Notes: a model not told the origin generated them from the sequence alone. Shown: positions 1 through 7,720, numbered from the stretch's first letter. The stretch is DNA of 36,347 nt from CBDUXT01 sp965371245 (GCA_965371245.1 CBDUXT010000062.1:1-36347); one strand, 5' to 3'. Translations and numbers: made by a program.

Positions 1-60
1 CCCTCGGCGGGGGGGGGGGGGGGTTCCCCGGGGGGGGGGGGGGGCTTTGGCCCGTCTTTC
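1..60. other. G-homopolymer low-complexity edge
   Basis: Two long G runs (about 10-23 and 31-44) are separated by a short C/T-containing spacer. Nothing codes here. It is most likely a sequencing or assembly artefact at a contig end, although a true G-tract cannot be excluded from the sequence alone. Confidence 0.7.
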
Positions 61-492
61 GGGTCGTGTGGGGGCGCCACACCCCCCCCCCTACTGTGTT
101 TCCGAGCCGCGATCGTGAGGGAGCGGATAGATCGAAACAGCATCGACACTCTTGGAACCGGCACTATCGCAGCGGCCACGCCTTGGTCCGGGACTTTTCA
201 GAATCCTCGTCGGGTCCCATAAGATCGGCCGAAGCCCGGATTCTGGTTGGTGGTCAGGGGACGCCGGCCGACCCCGCGCCCTGAAACCTGCGACGCCGCG
301 CCCGACAGATTCTTACGCTCGCTCGCCCAACAGCCCACGCGTTTGGAGTAAGCTTGATGCCTACCAACTGGGCGGAGTTTGTCGTGGCGGCGCAGCCGCT
401 CTGCCCGGTGGTGAAGAGGCCGACCGTTCCACGAAGCGCAACCCGTCGGTCCGTCGCGCGGCGGCGGATCGGGGCCGGTTCTTTCCGATCGA
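61..492. other. No supported gene; upstream region of ABC operon
   Basis: Open frames cross this stretch on both strands, but they overlap each other, lack recognisable motifs and have no convincing ribosome site. I call none of them. It contains a dispersed 25-bp repeat (102-126) and presumably the promoter of the ABC operon starting at 493. I could not identify clear -35/-10 boxes. Confidence 0.5.
102..126 (+). repeat. Dispersed 25-bp repeat, copy 1
   Basis: The sequence begins CCGAGCCGCGA and ends GAGGGAGCGG. It matches 3333-3357 at 24 of 25 positions (T/C difference in the middle). Both copies lie in non-coding DNA. Confidence 0.75.
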
Positions 493-1479
493 GTGACTCT
501 TTTGGACCCGATGATCGTCGAAACCAAACGTGTCGTTCGCCGTTTCGGAAAGCGGACGGCTCTCGCGGGAATCGACCTCGAACTTGGCGAGGGCTCCATC
601 CTCGCCCTTGTCGGGCCGAACGGATCCGGAAAGACAACGCTCCTCCGACTGCTTGCAGGGTTTCTCCGCCCCACCGCCGGTTCGGTCCGCGTGTTCGGGC
701 TCGACCCGTATCGGCGGCGGCGATGCGTCATGGCCCACGCGCGCTTCGGCTTTGCGCCGCCGGCGCTGTATGACAACCTCACGGCGCGCGAGACGGTCAC
801 GGCCCTCTGTCGAATCGGAGACGGCCCCTCGCCATCGGGCGCACACATCCACGGCGCGTTGGAAACGGTCGGACTGTCCAGCCGTGCCGACGATCGCGTT
901 CGCACTTTTTCGTTCGGGATGCGGCAACGCCTCGCCCTCGCGTTGACCTTGCTGCCGAGACCGCGCCTGCTCGTCCTGGATGAGCCGACCGACGGGCTCG
1001 ATCCGCTGGCGGTTCTCGAACTCCGTGGAATCCTGCGGCGGATCCGCACCGAGCATCGAGTCACGATTCTGTTGTCGAGCCATTTGCTGACGGAGGTGGA
1101 GGAACTCGTCGATGAGCTACTGCTTCTCCACGAAGGACGGGTCCTCTTTCAGGGGGCGCCGCTCGATCTTCTGGACGGTCGTCGCTGCCTGTGCCTTGTG
1201 TTGAAGGGCATCGACCACGCCTCGACCCGCGCCGCCGATGCCCTTCGCCGCGCGGGAAAAGCGCCGACCATCGTTGACGCGAATCGGCTCACTCTCCCCC
1301 TCGGCTCGATTGATCTGGCGGACGCGAGCCGGCTTCTGGCCGGCGCGGATGTCTCCCTGCGCGAATTCCACGAGCAGCGCCCGACCCTGGAAGCAGCCGT
1401 GCGGGAGCGTGTTCGCCAGGCGCGGAACGGACAGCCGGCGGGCGACGGCGCACCCTCGGAAACAAGGAGCGAATCGTGA
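493..1479 (+). CDS. ABC transporter ATP-binding protein (ABC-2 exporter type)
   Basis: This is the cytoplasmic ATPase subunit that powers the permease encoded immediately downstream. Visible motifs are Walker A GPNGSGKTT (41-49), an atypical signature FSFGMRQR (139-146, in place of LSGGQ), Walker B RLLVLDEP (158-165) with D-loop DGLDP, and H-loop SSH (195-197). The ~110 residues after the H-loop form a C-terminal extension typical of drug or NosF-type exporters. At 328 residues it is normal for that group. The start is GTG at 493; ATG at 511 is an alternative that removes six residues. Its stop overlaps the permease start by 4 bp (GTGA), indicating translational coupling. The substrate is unknown: the family exports drugs, lipids or peptides, or supports NosDFY-type assembly, and no neighbour decides between these. 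Confidence 0.93.
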   Translation: MTLLDPMIVETKRVVRRFGKRTALAGIDLELGEGSILALVGPNGSGKTTLLRLLAGFLRPTAGSVRVFGLDPYRRRRCVMAHARFGFAPPALYDNLTARETVTALCRIGDGPSPSGAHIHGALETVGLSSRADDRVRTFSFGMRQRLALALTLLPRPRLLVLDEPTDGLDPLAVLELRGILRRIRTEHRVTILLSSHLLTEVEELVDELLLLHEGRVLFQGAPLDLLDGRRCLCLVLKGIDHASTRAADALRRAGKAPTIVDANRLTLPLGSIDLADASRLLAGADVSLREFHEQRPTLEAAVRERVRQARNGQPAGDGAPSETRSES

Positions 1480-2315
1480 ATCTCATCCGGTTCGAGCTTC
1501 TCAAGCTTCGTCGTTCGTTCCGTCCTCTGATCGCGGTCGTCGCCCTGGCTCTGTTCCTCGTCCTGATGCTGATCGGGTTCTACACCTATGCGCAAAACGA
1601 AACGAGCGGGCGCGCGGTGTTTCGCTATACCTACGAAAACCGGTCGTACTTCAACGGCCTCACGTTCGCCTTGTACGCCTTCTACTTCGGCGTTCTTCTG
1701 CTGGTGCCGATCTTCGCGGCGATCGAGGGCGGCTCGCAGGTGGCGGGCGAAGGCTCGGGCGGAACCTTGGTGTTACTGCTGGCCCGCCCGGTGTCGAGCC
1801 CGCGACTGTTTCTCACCAAGGTGACAGTGGCCGTGCTGTTCCTGGCCATGTTGGTCGGCGTCTTCCTCACGCTTGCGCTGCTGACCGGCCTGCTCGCCGT
1901 CGGTTGGGGAGACCTGAGTGTCTACCCCGGCGTGCTCCAGATGACGGATCGGCCGCAACATCTTCCTCAAGGTGACGCACTTGTGTCATTCTTGATGGCT
2001 TGGCCCGCAGCGACCATCGCCATGCTCGCACCCCTGGCGATGGGATTCCTTGTCTCGGTCTGCGCTCGCAACCCGGTCAACGCCGTGGGCATCTCCGTCA
2101 GCCTATACCTCGTTCTGTACGTCATCAGCGAAGTCCATTTCTTCCGCGAACTTCGCCCCTACCTGTTCACCAGCCATATCGCCTATTGGCGAGGGTTGTT
2201 TCGTACGACCGTCGATTGGCCCGCTTTGGCGCGCGACGCATCCAAGCTCCTGGCCTTTTCGTTCTTGTTTCTAGCGATCGCCTACCGTCGGTTCCGCCTG
2301 CGCGAGGTGACCTGA
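1476..2315 (+). CDS. ABC-2 type permease (NosY-like)
   Basis: This is an integral membrane subunit partnering the ATPase whose stop it overlaps by 4 bp. The 279 residues contain about six hydrophobic segments: roughly 18-38, 60-85, 110-142, 168-190, 198-216 and 255-272. The cytoplasmic coupling segment GSGGTLVLLLARPVSS is the usual ABC-2/NosY feature (a polar loop ending in LLARPVSR-like sequence). The start is GTG at 1476. Together with the ATPase it would form a 2+2 exporter. The following gene begins 3 bp after its stop, so the three genes form one transcription unit. The transported substrate cannot be told from the sequence. Confidence 0.9.
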   Translation: MNLIRFELLKLRRSFRPLIAVVALALFLVLMLIGFYTYAQNETSGRAVFRYTYENRSYFNGLTFALYAFYFGVLLLVPIFAAIEGGSQVAGEGSGGTLVLLLARPVSSPRLFLTKVTVAVLFLAMLVGVFLTLALLTGLLAVGWGDLSVYPGVLQMTDRPQHLPQGDALVSFLMAWPAATIAMLAPLAMGFLVSVCARNPVNAVGISVSLYLVLYVISEVHFFRELRPYLFTSHIAYWRGLFRTTVDWPALARDASKLLAFSFLFLAIAYRRFRLREVT

Positions 2316-2318
2316 GCC

Positions 2319-3158
2319 GTGCCCACGTCCGACCGCATCGGCGAACTTCTGCTCTTTCTCCTCGCCGGCGTCTTCGGCGTGCTGGGCTTCGGCTGGCTCG
2401 ATGATCGCCCTTCGGGGTTTGTGCCGGGTGAGCGGGATGCGACAACGCTGCGCGTTGTCACTTGGAACGTCGGCGGCAAGGCCGCCCCGTCCGGGCAGCC
2501 CATGCAGGACGAATGGATCTCCGACATCGCCGAAACGATCCTCGAACTGTCGCCGGACCTGGTTTTCTTGCAGGAGATAGCCAGTCGCGGGCAGCTTGAC
2601 GATCTGCTTTCCCAACTGGGTGGAACCTGGCGCGGGACCGTCACCGCGCGCGGGGATCGCCGGGTGGGCGTCCTGTACGAACGCGGATCGATTCGGCTCC
2701 CGCCCGCTTTCTGGAGGCGCGGCCGGACCGACGTCGCGCTCGTGTACGTCTCGTCCGACCATCCCGCGTTGGCCGTCGTCGCGGTACATGCCGACGCCTT
2801 TTCGGCCAAGCGACGAAACGAGGAGCTGGGTCGCGCCGTCGATCGGCTCTTGTCGATGCGGGGTGCCGAGGCCAAGTTGTTCGCCGGCGACCTGAACCTG
2901 GACTTGGACCTGGACAAACGGCGCGACCTCTTCTCCGACAACGAACACCGCGACGTGGAAACGTATAACTACGTCACCAACCGGTTGTTCGACACAGGCG
3001 TCGGTCAAGGATCGACGGCTGAGCCTGATCGCAGGCTCGACTACATCTTCGTCAATGAGAAGCTCGGCGTCGTTGCGGCCGGTCCGTGGAAAGATCGGCG
3101 TGTCGGCGCGATGGACCACGACCCCGTGGTCGCCGACTTGCGGTTCGTCGATGACTAG
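2319..3158 (+). CDS. Endonuclease/exonuclease/phosphatase-fold protein, membrane-anchored
   Basis: This is a predicted metal-dependent phosphoesterase of the EEP superfamily (DNase I, exonuclease III, inositol phosphatase, sphingomyelinase). Catalytic signatures are in order: TWN with N50, LQE with E86, H157 in VVAVHAD, GDLN with D191/N193, RLDYIF with D241, and the terminal MDHDP with D266/H267. All key residues are present. Residues 7-27 are one hydrophobic segment (signal anchor), so the catalytic domain probably faces the periplasm. It starts with GTG 3 bp after the permease stop, so it is co-transcribed with the ABC exporter. A lipid or nucleotide phosphodiester substrate is plausible; the exact one is unknown. 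Its stop codon lies inside the left arm of the inverted-repeat element at 3155-3296. Confidence 0.88.
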   Translation: MPTSDRIGELLLFLLAGVFGVLGFGWLDDRPSGFVPGERDATTLRVVTWNVGGKAAPSGQPMQDEWISDIAETILELSPDLVFLQEIASRGQLDDLLSQLGGTWRGTVTARGDRRVGVLYERGSIRLPPAFWRRGRTDVALVYVSSDHPALAVVAVHADAFSAKRRNEELGRAVDRLLSMRGAEAKLFAGDLNLDLDLDKRRDLFSDNEHRDVETYNYVTNRLFDTGVGQGSTAEPDRRLDYIFVNEKLGVVAAGPWKDRRVGAMDHDPVVADLRFVDD

Positions 3159-3296
3159 TGCTCCGACACATGTGATTTGATGGGTGCCCTGGGTAAGCGG
3201 CAGCTTGCCCGTGCATGCGATCGGAAGAGCACGGGCAAACGAGTTTGCCCAGGCCACCCCGCGGCATCCATCGAATGAGTCGTGTCGCAGCACTAG
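3155..3296. repeat. 142-bp palindromic inverted-repeat element
   Basis: The ends CTAGTGCTCCGACAC (3155-3169) and GTGTCGCAGCACTAG (3282-3296) are inverted copies with one mismatch. Inner arms also pair: TGATTTGATGGGTGCC on the left with the complement of GGCATCCATCGAATGA on the right, and GCTTGCCCGTGC with GCACGGGCAAAC. The whole block can fold into one long imperfect hairpin. It has no coding content and resembles a MITE or REP-type element. It begins at the stop of the EEP gene and may also terminate the upstream operon. Confidence 0.75.
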
Positions 3297-3332
3297 GGCT
3301 TGGACACGCGCCATTCGGCGGGCTGTTCTTAA

Positions 3333-3357
3333 CCGAGCCGCGACCGTGAGGGAGCGG
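3333..3357 (+). repeat. Dispersed 25-bp repeat, copy 2
   Basis: This differs from the copy at 102-126 by one base. It lies between the palindromic element and the 3' end of the flippase gene, in non-coding DNA. Confidence 0.75.
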
Positions 3358-3403
3358 AAGGACAGGCTATTCGATACTTTGCCAGACCGCCCAAGCGGCC
3401 TCT

Positions 3404-4912
3404 TCAATCGACTGTCGTCAGCGTCTCGATCCGCAGTTCGGCCCGCTCACCGGGTGAAAAGATCCATGATGTCCCGAAGGCTACGGCGGTCAGGAGGAGC
3501 CCGGTCGGCAGCGCAACGGTCCAGCCGAGCGTAACGGACACGCCGGCCACAAGGAGCACCACGGTCGATCCATCGAGTCGGAGCCGCTCACGCGCCGCGA
3601 GCACCGCGCAGACGAACAAGGCCGTAGCTGCGCCGATCACCCCCGCCCACGCCGCCGCCGCAAGTGCATCACCTTCGGTGCCCGCCGCCGTCCCCAAGAG
3701 CACAAACGACGCCACCACGTTCACCAGTGCCCCGATCAGCCAGGCCAAACAAACCAGCCGTGGCTTCTCGGCGAGGTTGAGCCGCACGGCGATCAGCCCG
3801 ACCGCACCCACGAGCAGGAAGAAGAGCACGAGCGGATCGTAGGCGGCTCTACCGACGGCGAACGCCGCAGGGAAGATGGCCACCATCACCGGACGCAGAA
3901 GTGTCAATGCAGTGGCAATGACGAGAAGAAGCAGGAGCGTCGCCTTTGTTAGCGCCGCCAGGCGCACCCTTGTTGCCTCGGGACCGTTCCGCTCCCAGAG
4001 GCGCGTCAGGTTCGCCGAGACGACGGCGGTCAACATGGCCGCCGCGAGTTGGATGAGCTGCGTCACGAGTCGCATCCCATGAAACGTCCCCACGGTGGCC
4101 TCGCCGGATACCTTGAGCAGATACCACATCGGATAGTACGACAGTGCATGCCACAGAACCGCCGCCGCCGCGGCCCAGGCGCTGTAGGTCACCAGCCCGG
4201 AGCGCGGGCGGCGCGGCGCGGTACGCGGCGGCGCGGCGAACCCAAGGGCGGCCCGGGTGAATCCGGGAACAAGAAGGAGCGTCACAACGACGCACGACAC
4301 CGCGTAGGAAAGCATCAGCGCCTGGGCCGAGGCGAACCCGGCACCGGCCACAAGGAGCGCCAGCGCCGTGAACACGGCAGCGGTGAGCACCTCGGCGGCC
4401 GAGATCGCGCGGAACATTCGCAGGCCGCGAAGATAACCCAGTAGGGTTTGATAGCCCGCGAGCGCCACCACGCACGCAAGCGTGGCCCGCATCAGACGCC
4501 CGGCCGCGCCGTCCCCGTTCGCGGCACCAGCGAGTGTCGAGCCTGAGAAGAAAACGGCACCGATCGGCTCCGCGCACAGCGCCAACGTAGCGCCGGCCGG
4601 CAGCGCGATGACGAGCAGGAGTCCGGCCGATACGAAGACGAAGCGGCGAAGTTTCCCGACCGCTTCGTGGTAGGGTGTGTATCTGGCGACCCCCTCGTAC
4701 AGACCGGCCGTACAGATCGGAAGCAAGAGATTGGCGATCAACAGTGCGACGCCGAATCGCCCGAACTCCGCCTGCGGGATAAACCACGCCAGGGCGATGC
4801 CGCGAAACAAGCCAACCACCCGGGCCGCCAGCGATGCCAACGCGCTGGCGCGGACCGATGTGGCGAGCGAGTCCGAACGGAACAGATCGGTATACCGAAG
4901 GGTGCTGACCAT
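3404..4912 (-). CDS. Polysaccharide/oligosaccharide flippase (MOP superfamily, Wzx-like)
   Basis: This is a predicted inner-membrane flippase that moves lipid-linked sugar intermediates to the periplasmic face during polysaccharide or O-antigen assembly. The 502 residues contain about 12-14 hydrophobic segments spread along the whole length. The N-terminal block (about residues 12-80) is typical of the family: an ALASLAARVVGLFRG amphipathic stretch, then FGRFGVALLIANLL, then GLYEGVARYTP. No catalytic residues are expected. The start is ATG at 4912; the upstream ribosome site is weak. The gene stands alone among unrelated genes, without adjacent glycosyltransferases, so the polysaccharide is unknown. 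The MVF/MurJ branch is less likely because its conserved motifs are not obvious. Confidence 0.85.
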   Translation of the reverse strand: MVSTLRYTDLFRSDSLATSVRASALASLAARVVGLFRGIALAWFIPQAEFGRFGVALLIANLLLPICTAGLYEGVARYTPYHEAVGKLRRFVFVSAGLLLVIALPAGATLALCAEPIGAVFFSGSTLAGAANGDGAAGRLMRATLACVVALAGYQTLLGYLRGLRMFRAISAAEVLTAAVFTALALLVAGAGFASAQALMLSYAVSCVVVTLLLVPGFTRAALGFAAPPRTAPRRPRSGLVTYSAWAAAAAVLWHALSYYPMWYLLKVSGEATVGTFHGMRLVTQLIQLAAAMLTAVVSANLTRLWERNGPEATRVRLAALTKATLLLLLVIATALTLLRPVMVAIFPAAFAVGRAAYDPLVLFFLLVGAVGLIAVRLNLAEKPRLVCLAWLIGALVNVVASFVLLGTAAGTEGDALAAAAWAGVIGAATALFVCAVLAARERLRLDGSTVVLLVAGVSVTLGWTVALPTGLLLTAVAFGTSWIFSPGERAELRIETLTTVD

Positions 4913-5080
4913 GTGTTCGGGACGGTCCGTCGGCGCGTGGTCCCGGACTGCTCAACAATCGCCCGCGCTGATCCTACGCTCCGAGCGGCATCCCGCACGC
5001 CCGGAAAAGGAGAACCCACGCCACGCGGTCATCGCCCGGCTTCAAAATGCCACGCCGTGTCATCGTTCGCGATGCGTGAT

Positions 5081-5105
5081 CCGAACCGCGACCGTGCGGG
5101 GTCGG
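5081..5105 (+). repeat. Possible degenerate copy of the 25-bp repeat
   Basis: The sequence starts CCGAACCGCGACCGTG and matches the copy at 3333-3357 at about 21 of 25 positions. It lies between the flippase start and the PTS gene, which is consistent with a decayed copy. Chance similarity is possible at this GC content. Confidence 0.35.
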
Positions 5106-5163
5106 AGGGGCAAGCGCAATCGATACGCCGGAAGACTGCTTCTTGTCGGGCACGCGGTTGTGC

Positions 5164-5619
5164 CTACCGTTCGTGCTGTTGGATCTGGGCGAACAGCTCG
5201 GCCGATGTGGTCACGGTCAGTGCGGCGGCCCGGAACGTTTCGGTTTGCCACAGGCGGCTGATGCTCGCCAACGCCTGAATGTGGGGGCCGGTTTCGTCCG
5301 TCGGGCTGCTTAGAAGGACGATCAATGCGCACGGACGTTTGTCGATCGCCTCGAACTCCATCGGTGTCGCCGGTTTGCCGATCGCCATCGACAGATGCTT
5401 GCAGCCGTGCGACTTGCCGTGCGGGACCGCCAAGCCCAGGCCGATCCCGGTCGATCGCGTGTGCTCTCGGTCCAGGACCGCCTTGAGAACCACGTCCCGG
5501 TCGGTCAACTTTCCCTGCTCGTGGAGCAGATCGACGAGTTCCGTGATGGCGCCGGTCTTGTCACCGGACGTCAGCGGAACACGGATGCAAAGGTCGGTGA
5601 GTATGTCCGTAATCTTCAT
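5164..5619 (-). CDS. PTS EIIA domain protein (PtsN/fructose IIA type)
   Basis: This is a cytoplasmic phosphocarrier of the mannitol/fructose-type IIA family, which includes the regulatory PtsN. It carries the phosphorylatable histidine H67 in GLAVPHGKS. It has the family's usual length (151 residues) and fold order: an N-terminal ITDILTDL strand/helix, then TELVDLLHEQGKL, the active-site loop, then the VLLSSP-type strand followed by HIQALASISRL. No EIIB/EIIC, HPr or EI gene is nearby. That favours a regulatory role over sugar transport, as commonly inferred for solitary IIA proteins. The start is ATG at 5619 with AGGG a few bases upstream. Downstream on the same strand is the flippase gene, about 250 bp away and probably independent. 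Confidence 0.9.
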   Translation of the reverse strand: MKITDILTDLCIRVPLTSGDKTGAITELVDLLHEQGKLTDRDVVLKAVLDREHTRSTGIGLGLAVPHGKSHGCKHLSMAIGKPATPMEFEAIDKRPCALIVLLSSPTDETGPHIQALASISRLWQTETFRAAALTVTTSAELFAQIQQHER

Positions 5620-5770
5620 GGAGCCCTATGCCCGCGGGACGGGACGAAACCGTGAAGTGTACTACGCGTATCCGCTCGCGGCAATAGGCACGCCGGCCCA
5701 ACCAGCGGGCGGGGTGTGCGACAGTTTGGGCGGGGCGTGCAAAGCCATCTTGACGGCGGCACGCCGGGGT

Positions 5771-5868
5771 CAGAGCCGTGGGCGCAAGCCCACGGACACG
5801 ATGCGAACAACCACGGCGTTTCCGCGATACCAGACCGGTCACAGGGCTCGCGCCCTGTGCTCTGAAAA
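5771..5868. repeat. Two-hairpin composite repeat (BIME-like), copy 1
   Basis: The order is CAGAGCCG, a perfect 6-bp hairpin GTGGGCGCAAGCCCAC (5778-5793), CGGAC, a ~45-bp spacer, a second hairpin ACAGGGCTCGCGCCCTGT (5841-5858), then GCTCTGAAAA. The outer CAGAGC and GCTCTG are inverted copies of each other. The same architecture recurs at 12361-12430. Confidence 0.75.
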
Positions 5869-5939
5869 CTGCCCGCCGATTCGGTCATGCACCCCAGCAG
5901 GCGGGTCCGGACACTTTCGGCGGAAGGGGTGCGCCGATT

Positions 5940-6008
5940 CAGAGCCGCAGGTGCTAGCCTGCGGACCCCCCGCGTCAGCATGTCCGCGGGCGTGCGCCCG
6001 GTATCTTG
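5940..6008. repeat. Two-hairpin composite repeat, degraded copy 2
   Basis: This has CAGAGCCG, an imperfect hairpin CAGGTGCTAGCCTG, CGGAC, a short spacer and a hairpin CGGGCGTGCGCCCG (5987-6000). The expected GCTCTG end is degraded to GTATCTTG. Only 71 bp separate it from copy 1, in the same orientation. Confidence 0.6.
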
Positions 6009-6056
6009 GCGTGGACAACACGGGCTGGGCCTATGCCGCGCGCTTGCATGAGACAG

Positions 6057-6893
6057 CTACGGAACGACGGGGATGTCCTCAACACCGTTGAGATCGTAGT
6101 CCCGCGACAGGTCGCGGCGGAGGCGGGTGCTCCACGCGGCGTGGAGATCCTGGAACAGGAAGTTGGTGCCACCGTAGTGCCGATCGGAGAACCGGTTGCC
6201 GTTGTGCCGCCCGTCGGACCCGGCGAAGTTGGCCTCGCCGGCGTCGATGAAGCTGCACTCATCGTCGCCAAGCCCGTCGCCGCGCTCCGAGCGATCGTTG
6301 GCGTCACCGATGAGCGGTAGCTTGGGCCGGATGCTGTCACGCTGTCCTGCCCGTAGCGGATCGGCTCGCGTGCTCTCTCCATAGACACCGCCCGGCTCCA
6401 ATGCATAGGTGCCCGCGCTCCACGCGGGAAGGTACACACGGTAGTGCCCGCTGTTGACTTCCGTACCGCCAACGGCCTTGCAGATGAAGTAATCCTGCCA
6501 GCGACGACCGTCAAAGTTGCGCTGAACCGGGTAGCTCTCCGGGAGACGCACCTCCTCGTGGTAGACGTACGTGAAGAGTACCTCCTGCCAGCCGTACTCC
6601 ACCGGCCTCTCGTCGTTCACCGCTTGTTGCGGGTCCGGAACCAGACCGGCTTGGTCGGGGAACCAGCGCGCCGGGGGCAACACGCCGCCGGACAGGTTCT
6701 CGTAGGTGGCCAGGGCGTTTCCATATTCCTTGAGGCGCGCAAGACAATGGACGCGCTTGGCCTCGTCGCGAGCCCGACTCAGAGATGGAAGGAGGATCGA
6801 GATAAGCAGCGAGATAATGGAGATCACCACGAGTAGCTCGATCAGGGTGAAGGCACCCCGGTGCAAGCGGCGCCGTGCGGCGGCTACGACCAT
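6057..6893 (-). CDS. Prepilin-type N-terminal cleavage/methylation protein (pseudopilin-like)
   Basis: This exported protein has a type IV pilin/pseudopilin leader. A basic N-terminus (ARRRLHRG) precedes AFTLIELLVVIS at residues 14-25, with the conserved Glu at 19 and a hydrophobic helix to about residue 35. A prepilin peptidase should cut next to G13 or A14. After the helix comes the LPSLSRARDEAKRVHCLARLKEYG coiled region, typical of planctomycete DUF1559-like and H-X9-DG proteins. The C-terminal part (DGRHNGNRFSDRHYGGTNFLFQD) resembles the terminal motif of that group, where a remade DGRHNG..N.LF.DGH pattern is common. Such proteins are numerous in Planctomycetes and their role is largely unknown. 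I chose ATG at 6893 because the leader then sits correctly and GGAG lies about 9 bp upstream; the longer open frame upstream is antisense-like to smpB. Confidence 0.87.
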   Translation of the reverse strand: MVVAAARRRLHRGAFTLIELLVVISIISLLISILLPSLSRARDEAKRVHCLARLKEYGNALATYENLSGGVLPPARWFPDQAGLVPDPQQAVNDERPVEYGWQEVLFTYVYHEEVRLPESYPVQRNFDGRRWQDYFICKAVGGTEVNSGHYRVYLPAWSAGTYALEPGGVYGESTRADPLRAGQRDSIRPKLPLIGDANDRSERGDGLGDDECSFIDAGEANFAGSDGRHNGNRFSDRHYGGTNFLFQDLHAAWSTRLRRDLSRDYDLNGVEDIPVVP

Positions 6894-6960
6894 TCCGAGT
6901 CTCCGATGGATCGCTGGAACAAGGATGAGGGCGGTCCGATCAAACCACGCTGTTCGTCCT

Positions 6961-6988
6961 ATGATAGCACCGGGCTCCTCGGAATCAA
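6961..6988 (-). promoter_or_regulatory. Candidate sigma-70 promoter of the pseudopilin-like gene
   Basis: On the minus strand TTGATT (6983-6988) and TATCAT (6961-6966) are separated by 16 bp. The start codon at 6893 is about 65 bp downstream. This was identified by eye only. Confidence 0.35.
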
Positions 6989-7129
6989 ACGCGCCAGGGA
7001 AGAGGAATCCTCGTTGGTTTGGAGCCGACCCCAAGCGGATGTGTCGGGCTGGAAGTCGGTGCCACGCCAGGGTGCCGGCCTGCTTCAGCGGACTGCAAGG
7101 GGACTGGAACCCGGCGGCGATCTGGATTC

Positions 7130-7597
7130 TTATCGTCGCGCGCGCATGGCGCGATCCATCTCGCGTTGGTGGTCGCGTGCCTTGAGGTCTTCGCGCTTGT
7201 CGGCGCGGCGCTTTCCTCTGGCCACGCCGAGTGCCAGTTTTGCGACACCACGGTCGTTGAAGTAGATTCGAAGCGGTACGAGCGTCAATCCCCTCTGGGT
7301 CATGCGGGTCTCGAGCTTGAGGATCTCGCGGGTGTGGGCGAGCAGCTTGCGTCGGCGAAGGGGGGCGTGAGACTGGGTGTGCCCGAAGCGGTAGGCGCCG
7401 ATGTGGGATCCGATAAGCCAGAGCTGTTTGTCGATGACCTGGGCGAAGGCCTCCTCGATGGATGCGAGCCCGTCCCGCAGGCTCTTGACTTCGGTGCCCG
7501 TGAGGACCATCCCGCACTCGATTTTCTCAAGAATCTCGAAGCGGTGGGTGGCCTTGCGGTTTCGGCAGACGCTGGGTTCGGAGGGTCGTTTCGCCAT
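7130..7597 (-). CDS. smpB: SsrA-binding protein SmpB
   Basis: SmpB binds tmRNA and delivers it to stalled ribosomes for trans-translation. Family features are visible: RKATHRFEILEKIECG at the N-terminus, LTGTEVKSLRDG, the GSHIGAY(R)FGH segment, then TREILKLE and LTLVPLRIYFNDRGVAKLALGVARGK. The basic C-terminal tail (KRRADKREDLKARD...) is the part that mimics a codon-anticodon stem. The length of 155 residues is normal. I chose the ATG at 7597 (protein starting MAKRPSE). A GTG at 7618 in frame would add seven residues. No tmRNA gene was recognised in the window. Confidence 0.95.
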   Translation of the reverse strand: MAKRPSEPSVCRNRKATHRFEILEKIECGMVLTGTEVKSLRDGLASIEEAFAQVIDKQLWLIGSHIGAYRFGHTQSHAPLRRRKLLAHTREILKLETRMTQRGLTLVPLRIYFNDRGVAKLALGVARGKRRADKREDLKARDHQREMDRAMRARR

Positions 7598-7690
7598 AAG
7601 TCGTTGGTACGCCGACACTTAGAAGAATTTTTGGACAAAAGCTCATTCGCCCCATAACTTTTGTTCGATTCTACAGGGGGCAGGGTTTGC

Positions 7691-7720
7691 TGCAACGCAG
7701 GCCGCGTTTTGGGTTATAAT
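7691..7720 (+). promoter_or_regulatory. Candidate promoter of the ECF sigma/anti-sigma operon
   Basis: A perfect TATAAT lies at 7715-7720, with only a weak -35-like TGCAAC at 7691-7696 (18 bp spacing). Transcription would start near 7727. That is why the ATG at 7766 fits better as the sigma-factor start than the GTG at 7730. Confidence 0.4.

Larger units (their letters stand above)
5620..6056. other. Intergenic region carrying palindromic repeats
   Basis: This non-coding stretch of about 440 bp lies between the pseudopilin 3' end and the PTS IIA start. It holds one full copy (5771-5868) and one degraded copy (5940-6008) of the two-hairpin composite repeat described separately. The PTS promoter should lie near 5625-5760, but no clear boxes stand out. 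Confidence 0.6.

Noticed and set aside
152..496. Plus-strand open frame before the ABC operon
   Set aside because: No domain, weak start, overlaps other equally long frames on both strands and reaches into the ABC gene start. Typical chance frame in GC-rich DNA.
2271..3407. 378-residue minus-strand frame opposite the EEP gene
   Set aside because: The EEP gene on the plus strand has all catalytic motifs. The minus frame spans the palindromic element and has no recognisable pattern.
6894..7517. Extension of the pseudopilin open frame upstream to 7517
   Set aside because: The extra 208 residues overlap smpB on the same strand in another frame, are rich in Arg and Pro and lack any motif. The prepilin leader must be near the N-terminus, so the start is 6893.
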